DNA of 64,000 nucleotides from Paracraurococcus lichenis (GCF_030657435.1 NZ_JAUTWS010000008.1:62001-126000), one strand, 5' to 3'; shown: positions 42,950-54,472, counted from the first letter of the stretch. The notes: a model not told the origin generated them from the sequence alone. Translations and numbers: made by a program.

Positions 42950-44860
42950 TCAGTTGATCGTCGTCAGGCCGCCTTTCAGCGTCAGCATGCCGTCGCCCGA
43001 CAGCCGCGACATCGGCGCCTTGAGGTCGAGCATGGCCTGACCCGACGCCTTGACCATCACGCCGTTGATGGCGATGCCGGTCTGGTCGATGGTGACGCTG
43101 TTGGCGCCTACTTTCAGCGTGATGCCCTGCAACGCCTCCACCGTCACCTGGCCGGCATCTACCTTCAGCGAATAATCGCCGAGCGAGACGTGCTCCGCCA
43201 GGCTGCCCTGCTCCACCGTGACGCTGCGGTCGCCCTTGACCTTGATGGATTGTCGGCCGCCGATGCTGACCGTCTCGTCCTGCTTCACGGAGACGACGCG
43301 GCAATTGTTGACGGTGAGGGACTGGTCGTTCTCGACCTCGACGGTCAGGTCCTTCTGCGCGTGCAGGAAGACAAGTTCGTTGCCCGTCCTGTCGTCGAAG
43401 CTGAACTCGTTGAAGTCGGCGGTGCCGCCGCCATCCGAGGAGCGGCTGCGGAAGCCCGACTTGGTGCGCTCGGCGGCGCTGAAGATCGGCTTGTCGCTGC
43501 CATTGTAGAAGCCGCCCACCACGACCGGCCGGTCGGGATCGCCATCGAGGAAGGCCACCGCCACCTCGGTGCCGACCCGCGGCAGGAACTGCGCGCCCCA
43601 GCCCGGCCCGGCCCAGGGCTGCACCACGCGCGCCCAGATGGCCTGCTCGCCCGAGGTCTCGCCGCGATGGTCCCAGAAGAGCCGCACCTTCACCCGTGCC
43701 AGATCGTCGGTATGGATCTCGGCATCGGCGGAGGTGCCGAGCACGACGCCTGCATGCAGCCCGGCCATGACAGGCCGCGCGGTCGCCAGCGGTTGGCGCC
43801 AGGGGACGGCCTCCGGGAAGGCCTCGAAGCTATTGGCGTAGTGCGGGACGGCGCCACCGCTCAGCCAGCCCTCGTCGATGGCCTCGTGCCGCACCTGGCG
43901 GATGCCATAGGTGCCGGCGGGCAGCGTCTCGTCCTGCGGAGCGAGTTCGAATTTCGCACCGGGCAGCAGGGCCGGCCAGTCGCCCTCGCCGAGGAGCAGC
44001 GAGGCTTCGGCCTCGGCCGCCTGCATGCGGCGCTTGGCACGGTCGCGCGCAGTATCGGCGGAATCGGTCAGGGCGGGCCAGGTGAAATCGTCCCGCATGG
44101 CCTGGCCGGCATGGCCGAGCGTCGTCGCTTCCTGCTGCTTCAGCATCTTCCCGGGTGCCTCGGGATCGTAATCCGAGGTGGCATAGGCACCGCGCGTCAG
44201 CGCGTGTTTGCCGCGCAGCGCGGCGATGCGGCCCGGCGTCTCCGCATCACCCTCCCACGGCGCCGTCCCGAGGGAGGTCAGCGCGCGATTGGAGGCGGCA
44301 ACGACCAATTTCTCCTCTGCGCCATCGTGCCGGAAGTAGTAGAACCATCCCACTTCCTCAAGCAGGCGGCTGGCGAAGTCCAGATCGGTCTCGTTGAACT
44401 GCGCCCGATAGGGCAGCACCGGGTCCGGCGCGCCGGAGATTGCGTAGTCGGCCGGCGGCAGCGCGGCATCCTGCAGCAGCGCATTCAGGATCTCGCTCGT
44501 GCGCTTCTGTTGGTAGATGCGGCAGTCGCGGGTCTGCGACAGTCGCCAAAGCCGCGGCACGATCACCAGTTCGTAATGCCATTGGTCGCGGGAGGCTTGG
44601 CCGACCTGCACGAGGCTGCGCACCATGCCGCAGAAGCGGCGCGTGACCTGCCCGGCATGGCGGAGCATGACACAGGCAGGCTTGTGCAGCACCGTGGCGG
44701 GCGAGATGTCGCTCTCGGCCGAGACAGCGGTGATGCGGACCTCGTAGAGCGCGCTGATCGCTTCCTCCGCATGCAGCCGGATCGGCACCAGGAGCTGGTC
44801 TCGCCCGTCGAGCGACATGGACAGCAGCGCGGACTCGCGGTCCAGCACGATACCCGACAT
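42950..44860 (-). CDS. vgrG: T6SS spike protein VgrG (TssI)
   Basis: A 636-residue VgrG. The gp27-like N-terminus (about 10-370) includes RFCGMVRSLVQVG, LEEVGWFYYFRHD and FNETDLDFASRLL. The gp5-like OB-fold contains RVKVRLFWDHRGE and WARVVQPWAGPGWGAQFLPRVG TEV. The C-terminal needle is a beta-helix of short repeats (VTVEQGSLAEHVSLGDYSLK). There is no extra effector domain. I start at the ATG at 44860 rather than a longer frame beginning at 44962, whose first 34 residues are not VgrG-like. It is the first gene of the minus-strand T6SS run. Confidence 0.93.
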   Translation of the reverse strand: MSGIVLDRESALLSMSLDGRDQLLVPIRLHAEEAISALYEVRITAVSAESDISPATVLHKPACVMLRHAGQVTRRFCGMVRSLVQVGQASRDQWHYELVIVPRLWRLSQTRDCRIYQQKRTSEILNALLQDAALPPADYAISGAPDPVLPYRAQFNETDLDFASRLLEEVGWFYYFRHDGAEEKLVVAASNRALTSLGTAPWEGDAETPGRIAALRGKHALTRGAYATSDYDPEAPGKMLKQQEATTLGHAGQAMRDDFTWPALTDSADTARDRAKRRMQAAEAEASLLLGEGDWPALLPGAKFELAPQDETLPAGTYGIRQVRHEAIDEGWLSGGAVPHYANSFEAFPEAVPWRQPLATARPVMAGLHAGVVLGTSADAEIHTDDLARVKVRLFWDHRGETSGEQAIWARVVQPWAGPGWGAQFLPRVGTEVAVAFLDGDPDRPVVVGGFYNGSDKPIFSAAERTKSGFRSRSSDGGGTADFNEFSFDDRTGNELVFLHAQKDLTVEVENDQSLTVNNCRVVSVKQDETVSIGGRQSIKVKGDRSVTVEQGSLAEHVSLGDYSLKVDAGQVTVEALQGITLKVGANSVTIDQTGIAINGVMVKASGQAMLDLKAPMSRLSGDGMLTLKGGLTTIN

Positions 44861-45185
44861 GTCTTCCGCCGCCTCTCGTAAGCTGCATCCGCCGGATTGC
44901 CAGCCCGCGTCATCGAGCCGCGTTCGGCCGCGGAACAGGGTACAGGAGGTGACAGGCGGCAATCCATACCGGACGATGTTCGGCCCGCGGCATGACCGCC
45001 CGGAGCGACCGGGAACCAGAGCGACCGAGAACCGAAAGCTGAAGACCCGCCGGGACTTTCATCGTTTCCGCGCCGTTCGATGGCGCGGGTGCAGGCAGGT
45101 GGGTGGCGTAACCCATCGAGTGTCAAGTTCTTGAGGTCTGGCGCGTCGTCATGGGATCGGGAGACCCGGTCGAACCGCGCCCTGA
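44861..45185. other. Upstream region of vgrG
   Basis: I see no gene in these 325 bases. It separates vgrG (leftward) from the kdpB remnant and probably carries the vgrG promoter. No clear -35/-10, palindrome over 10 bp or repeat is evident by eye. Confidence 0.4.
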
Positions 45186-45202
45186 CCGCGGTGGCCCGCC
45201 GG

Positions 45203-45375
45203 GATGGCCGGGAGCAGGCCGCCGATGGTGGTCGGGATCAGCGTCACCAGCAGCGCCGCCCGCACCGGCACGGAGGGCGGTTGGCCATTCCAGGCGGCGA
45301 ACTCCGCCATGTCGCCACGGCGATCAGGGCGATGATCGTCATCCCTGCCAGCAGGATGTCGGGCGCGATCTCGCC
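45203..45375 (-). pseudogene. kdpB fragment (K+-transporting ATPase B subunit)
   Basis: Read leftward, one frame gives GEIAPDILLAGMTIIALIAV and ATW. A second frame then gives FAAWNGQPPSVPVRAALLV followed by TLIPTTIGGLLPAI. Together these match the transmembrane region of KdpB around its LIPTTIGGLL selectivity segment. A one-base shift near 45308-45320 breaks the frame. Neither the phosphorylation domain nor kdpA/kdpC is present, so this is a decayed fragment. Confidence 0.75.
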
Positions 45376-45516
45376 AGACCGTGCCGCCCCTGGGCTTACC
45401 GATCGGCAAGCCGGGCAACGCCATGCCCCGGCTGTCGTTATGCCGGCAGGCCAGGGCAGCGCGGCCTGCCTGTCGCCGCCGCTGGCATCCCTTTCCCTGC
45501 ACGGCGGATCATTCGC

Positions 45517-47310
45517 ATGAGCAAGACGGTCGGCGATTTCTTCTGGCAGAGGCTGCACGACTGGGGCGTCCGGCGCGTCTTCGGCTACCCCGGCGACGGC
45601 ATCAACGGCCTGCTCGGCGCGCTGAACCGCTTCGGCACGGACAAGATCGAGTTCGTGCAGGTGCGGCACGAGGAGATGGCCGCCTTTATGGCCTCGGCCC
45701 ATGCCAAGTTTACCGGCGAGCTCGGCGTCTGCATCGCCACCTCCGGCCCCGGCGCCTCGCACCTCATCACCGGGCTCTACGACGCGCGGCTCGACCACCA
45801 GCCGGTGCTGGCCATCGCCGGGCAGCAGGCCCGCGCCGCGGTCGGCGGCCACTACCAGCAGGAGGTCGACCTGCAATCCATGTTCAAGGACGTGGCCGGC
45901 AGCTTCGTGCAGCAGGCCTCGACGCCGCCGCAGGTGCGCCACCTGGTGGACCGCGCGGTGCGCATCGCGATCGCCGAGCGGCGCGTGACCGCACTGGTCT
46001 TCCCCAACGACCTGCAGGACGAGAGTTACGAGGAGCCGCCGCGCAAGCACGGCACCGTGCATTCCGGCGTCGGCTACGCGCGGCCCAAGGTGGTGCCCTA
46101 CGAGGCCGACCTGCGCCGCGCGGCCGAGGCGCTGAATGCCGGCAAGCGTGTCGCCATCCTGGTCGGCGCCGGCGCGCTGGGGGCGACCGACGAGGTGATC
46201 GCGGTCGCCGACCGGCTGCAGGCCGGCGTCGCCAAGGCGCTGCTCGGCAAGGCGGCGCTGCCGGACGACCTGCCCTGGGTCACCGGCTCCATCGGCCTGC
46301 TCGGCACCAGGCCGAGCTGGGACATGATGATGAACTGCGACACGCTGCTGATGGTGGGCAGCGGCTTCCCCTATTCGGAGTTCCTGCCGAAGGAGGGCCA
46401 GGCGCGCGGCGTGCAGATCGACATCGCGCCGGAGATGCTGAGCCTGCGCTACCCGATGGAGGTCAACCTCGTCGGCGACAGCGCCGAGACGCTGCGCGCC
46501 CTGCTGCCGCTGCTGGAGCAGAAGACCGACCGAGGCTGGCGCGAGGACATCGAGAAGGGCGTGCGGGACTGGTGGGGCGTGCTGGAGGCGCGCGCGATGC
46601 ACTCCGCCGATCCGGTCAACCCGCAGCGCGTGACCTGGGAGCTTTCGCCGCGGCTCCCAGAGCGGGCGATCATCACCAGCGACAGCGGCTCCTGCGCCAA
46701 TTGGTTCGCGCGGGACCTGAGGATCCGCCGCGGCATGATGTGCTCGCTCTCGGGCGGCCTCGCCTCCATGGGCGCGGCCGTGCCCTACGCCATTGCCGCC
46801 AAGATCGCGCATCCCGACCGGCCCGTCATAGCGCTGGTCGGCGACGGCGCCATGCAGATGAACAACATGGCCGAGCTGATCACGGTGGCGAAGTACTGGA
46901 AGACCTGGTCCGACAAGCGCTGGGTCTGCTGCGTCTTCAACAACGAGGACCTGAACCAGGTCACCTGGGAGCAGCGAGTGCAGGAGGGCGATCCGAAATT
47001 CGAGGCGACCCAGCAGATCCCGAACGTGCCCTACCACCGCTTCGCTGAGCTGATCGGCCTGCGCGGGATCTATGTGGACAATCCCGACCGGATGGGCCCG
47101 GCCTGGGAGGAGGCGCTCGCGTCGGACCGGCCGGTGGTGCTGGAGGTCAAGACCGACCCGAACGTGCCGCCGCTGCCGCCGCACATCACGCTGGAGCAGA
47201 TGAAGAAGTTCACCTCCAACCTCCTCAGCCCGGATCCGGAGGAGGGGAGCGTGCTGGTCAACACGGCGAAGGAGGTGCTGAGCAGCGTGCTGCCGGGCCG
47301 GAAGCATTAG
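45517..47310 (+). CDS. Thiamine-pyrophosphate-dependent enzyme, pyruvate oxidase/acetolactate synthase-like
   Basis: A 597-residue enzyme in three domains. The PYR domain holds the catalytic Glu in VRHEEMAAFMA (near 53) and GPGASHLITGLYDARLD. The middle domain is Rossmann-like (VAILVGAGALG). The PP domain has the TPP/Mg motif VGDGAMQMNNMAEL (near 442) closing on NNEDLNQV. This matches the group of uncharacterised TPP-requiring proteins related to PoxB, which would decarboxylate pyruvate or a similar 2-oxo acid. No FAD-specific residue can be judged by eye. A strong hairpin follows at 47353-47380. Confidence 0.88.
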   Translation: MSKTVGDFFWQRLHDWGVRRVFGYPGDGINGLLGALNRFGTDKIEFVQVRHEEMAAFMASAHAKFTGELGVCIATSGPGASHLITGLYDARLDHQPVLAIAGQQARAAVGGHYQQEVDLQSMFKDVAGSFVQQASTPPQVRHLVDRAVRIAIAERRVTALVFPNDLQDESYEEPPRKHGTVHSGVGYARPKVVPYEADLRRAAEALNAGKRVAILVGAGALGATDEVIAVADRLQAGVAKALLGKAALPDDLPWVTGSIGLLGTRPSWDMMMNCDTLLMVGSGFPYSEFLPKEGQARGVQIDIAPEMLSLRYPMEVNLVGDSAETLRALLPLLEQKTDRGWREDIEKGVRDWWGVLEARAMHSADPVNPQRVTWELSPRLPERAIITSDSGSCANWFARDLRIRRGMMCSLSGGLASMGAAVPYAIAAKIAHPDRPVIALVGDGAMQMNNMAELITVAKYWKTWSDKRWVCCVFNNEDLNQVTWEQRVQEGDPKFEATQQIPNVPYHRFAELIGLRGIYVDNPDRMGPAWEEALASDRPVVLEVKTDPNVPPLPPHITLEQMKKFTSNLLSPDPEEGSVLVNTAKEVLSSVLPGRKH

Positions 47311-47352
47311 GGCAGCCAATCAGCGCCGGACTCGGGCCATGCCGGGTCTTGC

Positions 47353-47380
47353 CCGCCGCGCCCCGTTCGGGGCGCGGCGG
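47353..47380. terminator. 12-bp perfect GC hairpin, likely bidirectional terminator
   Basis: CCGCCGCGCCCC and its exact complement flank GTTC. It lies 43 bp past the TPP enzyme stop and 6 bp past the end of a small minus-strand frame, between convergent transcripts. Confidence 0.75.
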
Positions 47381-47385
47381 CACGA

Positions 47386-47538
47386 TCAGCGCGGCAGCTT
47401 GGTCCAGGACGGCCCGCGCGCCGAGAGGCCGCGCCAGGCCAGCGGCAGCAGCAGCCCGAGGGCGAGGCCGGCGGCGGCGCGCAGCCAGGCCGGATCAGGC
47501 TTCGACTTGGTCGCGGGCCCGTGCGTCGAACCGGCCAT
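47386..47538 (-). CDS. Possible 50-aa single-span membrane peptide
   Basis: From the ATG at 47538 a 50-codon frame runs leftward. Its N-terminus is hydrophilic and Lys/Thr-rich (MAGSTHGPATKSKPDPAW), followed by a hydrophobic helix (LRAAAGLALGLLLPLAW) and a short tail (SWTKLPR). The layout is convincing for a small membrane protein. It overlaps the 3' end of the SDR gene by 44 bp and ends just before the hairpin at 47353-47380, so it would be the last gene of the SDR transcript. Function unknown. Confidence 0.45.
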   Translation of the reverse strand: MAGSTHGPATKSKPDPAWLRAAAGLALGLLLPLAWRGLSARGPSWTKLPR

Positions 47539-48424
47539 GCGTGCCGTGGTCGCCCGGAACCGGCGTCATCAGGTTGTCCGGGCGGCCCGGTGGCTCGGCT
47601 TCCCTCGTCAACTGGCCGGTGTAGCCCTTCCGCGCCAGCAGCCGGTCCAGCAGCCCGGGCGCGACCATGGTGCCGAGGATCGCCTGCACCGACGGCCCGC
47701 CGACCCAGAGCTCCCTTGGTGCCTGCAGGGCCGCCTGGAGGATACGCTCGGCCACGGGCTCCGGCTGGTGGATCGGCGGTACCGGCTGCGCGCGGCGGTC
47801 CATATGGCTGCGGGCCCAGCCGAATTGCGGCGTGTTCACCGCCGGCAGTTGCACCATGGTGAGGCGGATGCGGCTGCCCTCGTGCTTCAGCTCGCAGCGC
47901 AGGGAATCGGTGAAGCCGCGGATGGCGAATTTGGCCGCGCAGTACGCGGATTGTAGCGGAATGGCGCGATAGGCGAGGGCGGAGCCGACCTGGACGATCG
48001 TGCCCGCGCCGCGCGGCCGCATGTGCCGCAGCGCGGCCAGCGTCCCGTGGACGTAGCCGAGATAGGTCACCTCGGTGACGCGGCGGTATTCCTCCGGCGA
48101 GATCTCCGTCACGGGGCTGAAGACTGTCGCCATGGCGCAGTTCACCCAGATGTCGATGCCGCCGAGTTCCGCCACGGCGCGGTCGGCCGCGGCAAAGATG
48201 GCCGCTGCATCCGCGGTGTCGGCGGGCAAGGCGATGGCCTGCGCGGCGCCCGCGGCTTCCGCCTCGCGCCGCGCCGCGTCCAGCCCCTCCGTCCCACGCG
48301 CGATGAGGGCAATGCGCGCGCCACGGCGCGCGAAGGCACGCGCGGTCGCACGACCGACGCCGGCCGAGGCGCCGGTCACCACCACCGCCTTTCCCGCCAA
48401 TCCCTTCCGAACCGCGTGCGACAT
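47495..48424 (-). CDS. SDR-family oxidoreductase
   Basis: A 309-residue short-chain dehydrogenase. TGASAGVGRATA (about 18-29) binds NAD(P)H, the mid-strand motif is WVNCAMATVF, and the catalytic pair is in SAYCAAKFAIRG (Tyr and Lys). The Cys between Tyr and Ala of the usual YxxxK (here YCAAK) is tolerated. A C-terminal extension after PPGRPDNLMTP is low complexity. The substrate is unknown. It is divergent from the actA operon across 148 bp, so the two share a promoter region. Confidence 0.85.
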   Translation of the reverse strand: MSHAVRKGLAGKAVVVTGASAGVGRATARAFARRGARIALIARGTEGLDAARREAEAAGAAQAIALPADTADAAAIFAAADRAVAELGGIDIWVNCAMATVFSPVTEISPEEYRRVTEVTYLGYVHGTLAALRHMRPRGAGTIVQVGSALAYRAIPLQSAYCAAKFAIRGFTDSLRCELKHEGSRIRLTMVQLPAVNTPQFGWARSHMDRRAQPVPPIHQPEPVAERILQAALQAPRELWVGGPSVQAILGTMVAPGLLDRLLARKGYTGQLTREAEPPGRPDNLMTPVPGDHGTHGRFDARARDQVEA

Positions 48425-48572
48425 GGCCGTCTCCTGCCTTGACGCCTCGGTGAACATGCCTGTCGCTGCATGGGTTTCCGGCAAACCTGGGTACGCCGCC
48501 GCGTTGCATCGCCGTGGCGGCCCGGCCGGAGGGTCCGCCCCGCCGGCCTGGGGGGACTGGAGCGGATGAGCA

Positions 48573-49274
48573 GTGCGCGATGATCCGGATGGCCGCTCCG
48601 CGCCCCGCGACGATGCCGATGCGCAACTCTTCCCACGCTGGACGACCCTGGCGGCGCGCCTCGCGCTGGTCTCCCTGGTCGCCCTGCCGCTCGGTGTCCT
48701 GGGGCTGCTGATGGCGCTGCCATACACGCCCTATGTCACCGGGCAGACCATCACGCCCGACCAGCCCGTGCCCTTCAGCCACGAGCACCATGTCGGCGGC
48801 CTCGGCATCGAATGCCGCTACTGCCACACCTCGGTCGAGCAGTCGCGCTTCGCCGGGGTCCCGCCGACGCATACCTGCATGACCTGCCACTCGCAGCTCT
48901 GGACCAATGCCGCGGTGCTCGAGCCCGTGCGCCGCAGCCTGGCGGAGGGCAGGCCGATCCGCTGGCACCGCGTGAACGAGTTGCCGGACTATGCCTATTT
49001 CGACCACAGCGTGCATGTGCGGAACGGCGTCGGCTGCACCACCTGCCACGGCCCGGTGGACAGCATGCCGCTGATGCGCCAGGCCGCGCCGCTGACCATG
49101 GGCTGGTGCCTGGATTGCCACCGCAACCCCGCGCCGCATCTGCGCCCTGAGAGCGAGATCTATGCCGGCCACTGGACGCCGCCCCCGGACCAGGAGGCGC
49201 GCGGCGCCGCGCTGATCCGCCACTACGGCATCCGGACGGAGCACCTCGCGGACTGCTCGGTGTGCCACCGATGA
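48573..49274 (+). CDS. actA: Alternative complex III pentahaem cytochrome c ActA
   Basis: A 233-residue protein. One N-terminal membrane helix (about 28-50) is followed by five CxxCH haem sites: CRYCH, CMTCH, CTTCH, CLDCH and CSVCH. This count and order are those of ActA, which carries electrons from the complex toward cytochrome oxidase on the periplasmic side. It starts with GTG. Its stop overlaps the actB start (ATGA). It is the first gene of a plus-strand run that continues to 63555. Confidence 0.9.
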   Translation: MRDDPDGRSAPRDDADAQLFPRWTTLAARLALVSLVALPLGVLGLLMALPYTPYVTGQTITPDQPVPFSHEHHVGGLGIECRYCHTSVEQSRFAGVPPTHTCMTCHSQLWTNAAVLEPVRRSLAEGRPIRWHRVNELPDYAYFDHSVHVRNGVGCTTCHGPVDSMPLMRQAAPLTMGWCLDCHRNPAPHLRPESEIYAGHWTPPPDQEARGAALIRHYGIRTEHLADCSVCHR

Positions 49275-52080
49275 GCGACGCGGCGCTCACCCGCCGGCAG
49301 GCGGCGCTCGGCCTGCTCGCCGCGGCGATGTCGGGCTCGCTCGTCGCCTGCTCCGAGCCGGAGGAGGAGATCCTCCCCTATGTCGACCAGCCGGAAGGCC
49401 TGGTCCCCGGCGTGGCGCAGCGCTACGCCACGGCGCTGCCGCTGAACGGCTACGGCCGCGGCGTGGTCTGCACCGCCTTCGAGGGCCGGCCGGTCAAGGT
49501 CGAGGGCAATCCGCTGCATCCCGCCAGCCTCGGCGCGACGGATGTATTCGCCGAGGCGGAGCTGCTGCAGCTCTACGATCCGGACCGCCTGCGCAGCCCG
49601 CAGCGGGACCGCCGCAACACGGGCTGGGAGCGCTTCGAGGCAGAGCTGCTGCCGCGGCTGGAGGCGCTGCGGGCGCGGGAGGGCGAGGGCCTGCGGCTGC
49701 TGACCGGGCCGCTCACCTCGCCCACGCTGCTGCGGCTGATCGGCGCCGTGCGGGACCGCTTCCCGCGCATGGCCTGGCACACGCATGCGCCGATCGGCGA
49801 GGAGAATGGCCGGCAGGGCGCGGCACTCGCCTTCGGCCGGCCGCTCGACCTGCTGCCCGATCTCGACCGGGCGGCGGTCGTGCTGTGCCTGGATGCCGAT
49901 CCGCTCGGGCCGGGGCCGGACCAGATCCGCCATGGCCGCGGCTTCGCGGCGCAGCGCCTGGCGCGCGCGCAGGGGACGCGCTTCGGCCGGCTCTACGTGC
50001 TGGAGCCGGCGATGACGCTGACCGGCGGCAATGCCGACCATCACCGGCTGATACGGCCCGACGAGCTCCATGCCATCCTGGCCTGGCTGGCGGCGGAGCT
50101 CGGCGCGCCGTTGCCGCGGCCAGACCTGCCGGAGGACCGGCAGCGCCTGCTGCGGGCCATCGCCGCCGACCTGCAGGCGCATCCGGGCGCCGCGCTGGTA
50201 CTGGCGGGGGAGACGCTGCCGCCGGCCTGGCAGGCGCTCGTGCACTGGATGAATGCACGGCTTGCCGCGCCGGTGCGGGCCGTGGCGCCGGTGCAGGGGG
50301 AGGGGGCGCCGCTGGCGGAGCTCGTCGCCGCCACGCGCGGTGGCCAGGTGGACACGCTGCTGATCCTCGGCGGCAACCCCGCCTATGACGCGTCCGCCGA
50401 TCTCGGCTTCGCCGAGGCGCTGCGGCAGGTGCCCTTCGCTGCTTGCCATGGCCTGCATGCGAACGAGACCGCGGCGCTCTGTGCCTGGGCACTGCCGGCG
50501 CCGCATGCGCTGGAGGACTGGGGCGACCTGCGCGCGCGCGACGGCACCGCCGCCATCGTGCAGCCGCTGATCCGGCCGCTCTATGCGCCGCGCTCGGAGG
50601 CGGCCCTGCTTGGCCTGTTGCTGGGCCAACTCGACCTCTCGGCCTACGAGGCGGTGCGCGCGACCTGGCGCGGCGACCGCGCGGCGGCGGAGTTCGAGTC
50701 CTGGTGGCGCCGCGCCGTGCATGACGGCGTGGTGCCGGACAGCGCCGCGCCGCGCATCGATCTGCCGGAGCCGCGGTTGCCGGACCTGCCGCCCGCGCCG
50801 CGCCATGCCGGGCTGACCCTGGTGCTGCGGCGCGATGCCTCGGCCTGGGACGGCAGCTTCGTCAACAATGCCTGGCTGCAGGAATGCCCGCGGCCGCTGA
50901 GCAGCCAGGTCTGGGGCAATGCCGCCCGCCTCGCGCCCGAGGATGCGGCGCGGCATGGCGTGGCGCCGGGCGATGTCGTGCGCCTCGATGTCGGCGGGCG
51001 CAGCCTGGAGGTGACGACGATCCTCGATCCCGGCGTGGCGCCGGGCGTGGTGGCGCTCAGCCTCGGCTACGGGCGCTCGCACGCCGGCGCCATCGGCAAT
51101 GGCATCGGCGCGGATGCCTACCGCCTGCGCCGCGCCGACGCGCTCTGGGTGCTGCCGGAGTTGCGCCTGACGCCCGCGGGCCGGCACGAGCCGCCGCTGC
51201 TGGCGCAGCAGGAGCAGCGGCTGGAGGGGGAGGCGCGCGACCTGCTGCCGCTGGTCACGCTCGAGGCCGCGCTGCGCGACCGGGACGCATCCGGCAAGCA
51301 CGCCATCGACCAGCCGAGCTTCTATCCCGGCAGCCAAACCGGCGACCATGCCTGGGCGATGGCGATCGACACCACGCTCTGCATCGGCTGCAATGCCTGC
51401 GTCGTCGCCTGCCAGTCGGAGAACAACGTCCCGGTGGTGGGACCCGCCGAGATGGCGCGCGGCCGCGACATGCACTGGCTGCGCATCGACACCTATGTGC
51501 AGGAGGCCGGCGGCGAGATGCGTCCCGGCTTCCAGCCCGTGCCCTGCATGCATTGCGAGACGGCGCCCTGCGAGCCGGTCTGCCCCGTCGCCGCCTCGGT
51601 CCACGACCATGAGGGGCTGAACGTCCAGGTCTACAACCGCTGCATCGGCACGCGCTTCTGCCAGGCCAATTGCCCCTACAAGGTGCGCCGTTTCAACTGG
51701 TACGGCTATGCCGACGGGCAGGAATACGCCAACCAGGGCGCGCAGAGCATCGCGGCGCGGCACAATCCGGAGGTCTCGGTCCGCGCCCGCGGCGTAATGG
51801 AGAAGTGCACCTACTGCATGCAGCGCATCAGCGCCGCGCGCCGCGCCGCGGAGGCGGAGCATCGGCCGATCGGCGAGGGCGAGGTGGTCACCGCCTGCGC
51901 CGCAGCCTGCCCGACCCAAGCCATCACCTTCGGCGACCTGAACCTGCCGGAATCGGACCCTGCGCGCCTGCGCCGCGAGCCGCACCACTACGCCCTGCTC
52001 GGCGAACTCGGCACGCGGCCGCGCACCACCTATCTCAAGCGCGTGCGCAACCCCAATCCCGCGCTGGAGGAGGGCGGCGC

Positions 52081-52084
<4 letters not shown>
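49271..52084 (+). CDS. actB: Alternative complex III molybdopterin-like/iron-sulphur subunit ActB
   Basis: A 937-residue fusion. The N-terminus is a short Tat/lipoprotein-type signal (TRRQAALGLLAAAMSGSLVAC). Residues about 35-640 are a molybdopterin-oxidoreductase-like domain that in this family holds no cofactor. The C-terminal 300 residues are a four-cluster ferredoxin: CIGCNACVVAC, CMHCETAPCEPVCPV, CIGTRFCQANCPY, and CTYCMQRI with CAAACPTQAI. Starts and stops overlap with both neighbours (ATGA). Confidence 0.92.
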
Positions 52085-53432
<1,348 letters not shown>

Positions 53433-53436
<4 letters not shown>

Positions 53437-53954
53437 GCGGCCCGCCGCTGCTGCTGGCCGAATTCGGCGATCCGGAGACGCTGCTGGACGCGGCGCGGCG
53501 CGCGCGGGATGCCGGCTGGCGTGGGCTCGACGCGCATGTGCCCTTCGCCATCGAGGGGCTCACCGAGGCGCTCGGCCTGCCGCCGACGCGGCTGCGTCTC
53601 GCCATGCTCGCGGGCGGCGTCGCCTGCGGCCTCTTCGACTATGGCCTGCAATGGTACAGCGCGGTCTACGACTACCCCTTCGATGCGGGCGGGCGGCCGC
53701 TGCACAGTTGGCCGGCCTTCCTGATCCCGACCTTCGAGGCCGTGGTGATCGGCGCCGTCCTCGCCGGGGTGGTGGGCTTCCTCCTCGCTACCGGCCTGCC
53801 GCGGCTGCACCACCCGGCCTTCGCCGCGCATGGCTTCGACCGTGCCAGCCAGGACCGTTTCTTCCTCGCGGTCGCCGACCCGGCGGTGGACGCCGCGCGC
53901 TTGGCCGCGGCGCTCGACGGCCTCGCCCCGCTCTCGATCCGGGAGGTCGGCTGA
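53433..53954 (+). CDS. actD: Alternative complex III subunit ActD (DUF3341)
   Basis: A 173-residue DUF3341 protein with two membrane helices (about 55-75 and 92-118). It has the family start LLAEFGDPETLLDAARRAR and the mid-protein LQWYSAVYDYPFDAGGRPLHSWPAFLIPTFE in three short pieces around the helices. ActD is a structural membrane subunit without cofactors. It overlaps both neighbours. Confidence 0.9.
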
Positions 53955-54472
53955 TGCGCGCCGGCCTGCTCCTCCTGCTCCCCTTGGCGCTCGCGGCCTG
54001 CAAGCAGGAGATGGCGCAGCAGCGCAAATACGGCACCTATGCCGCCGCGCCGCTCTGGCCGGACGGCACGGCGGCGCGGCCGCTGCCGGTGGGCGTCGTG
54101 GCGCAGGGCGCCCTGGCGCGCGACAGGACCGCCACCGAGCCGCCCGAGGTGACGCCCGCCCTGCTCGCCCGCGGGCAGGAGCGTTACGGGATCTACTGCG
54201 CCCCCTGCCACGGCCCGGCCGGGGATGGCGACGGCATGATCCCGCGCCGCGGCTTCCCGCACCCGCCGAGCTATCACAGCGACCGGCTGCGCGCCGCGCC
54301 GGCCGCCTACATCTTCGACGTGATCACCAGGGGCTATGGCGTGATGTACGGCTATGCCGCGCGCGTGGAGCCGGCCGATCGTTGGGCGATCATCGCCTAT
54401 ATCCGCGCGCTGCAGCTCTCGCAGCGGGTCGCGCTCGCCGAGGTGCCCGATGCGCGGGAGAGGCTGCCATGA
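53954..54472 (+). CDS. actE: Alternative complex III monohaem lipoprotein ActE
   Basis: A 172-residue lipoprotein. The signal ends at the lipobox LAAC (residue 16). One haem site, CAPCHGPAGDGDG, lies near residue 82, and the later M in GYGVMYGYAA is a likely haem ligand. ActE is the exit cytochrome c of the complex on the periplasmic face. TGATG overlap with actD. Confidence 0.9.
   Translation: MRAGLLLLLPLALAACKQEMAQQRKYGTYAAAPLWPDGTAARPLPVGVVAQGALARDRTATEPPEVTPALLARGQERYGIYCAPCHGPAGDGDGMIPRRGFPHPPSYHSDRLRAAPAAYIFDVITRGYGVMYGYAARVEPADRWAIIAYIRALQLSQRVALAEVPDARERLP

Noticed and set aside
44910-45180. Short minus-strand frame upstream of vgrG
   Set aside because: No similarity, poor composition for a protein, and no ribosome site.
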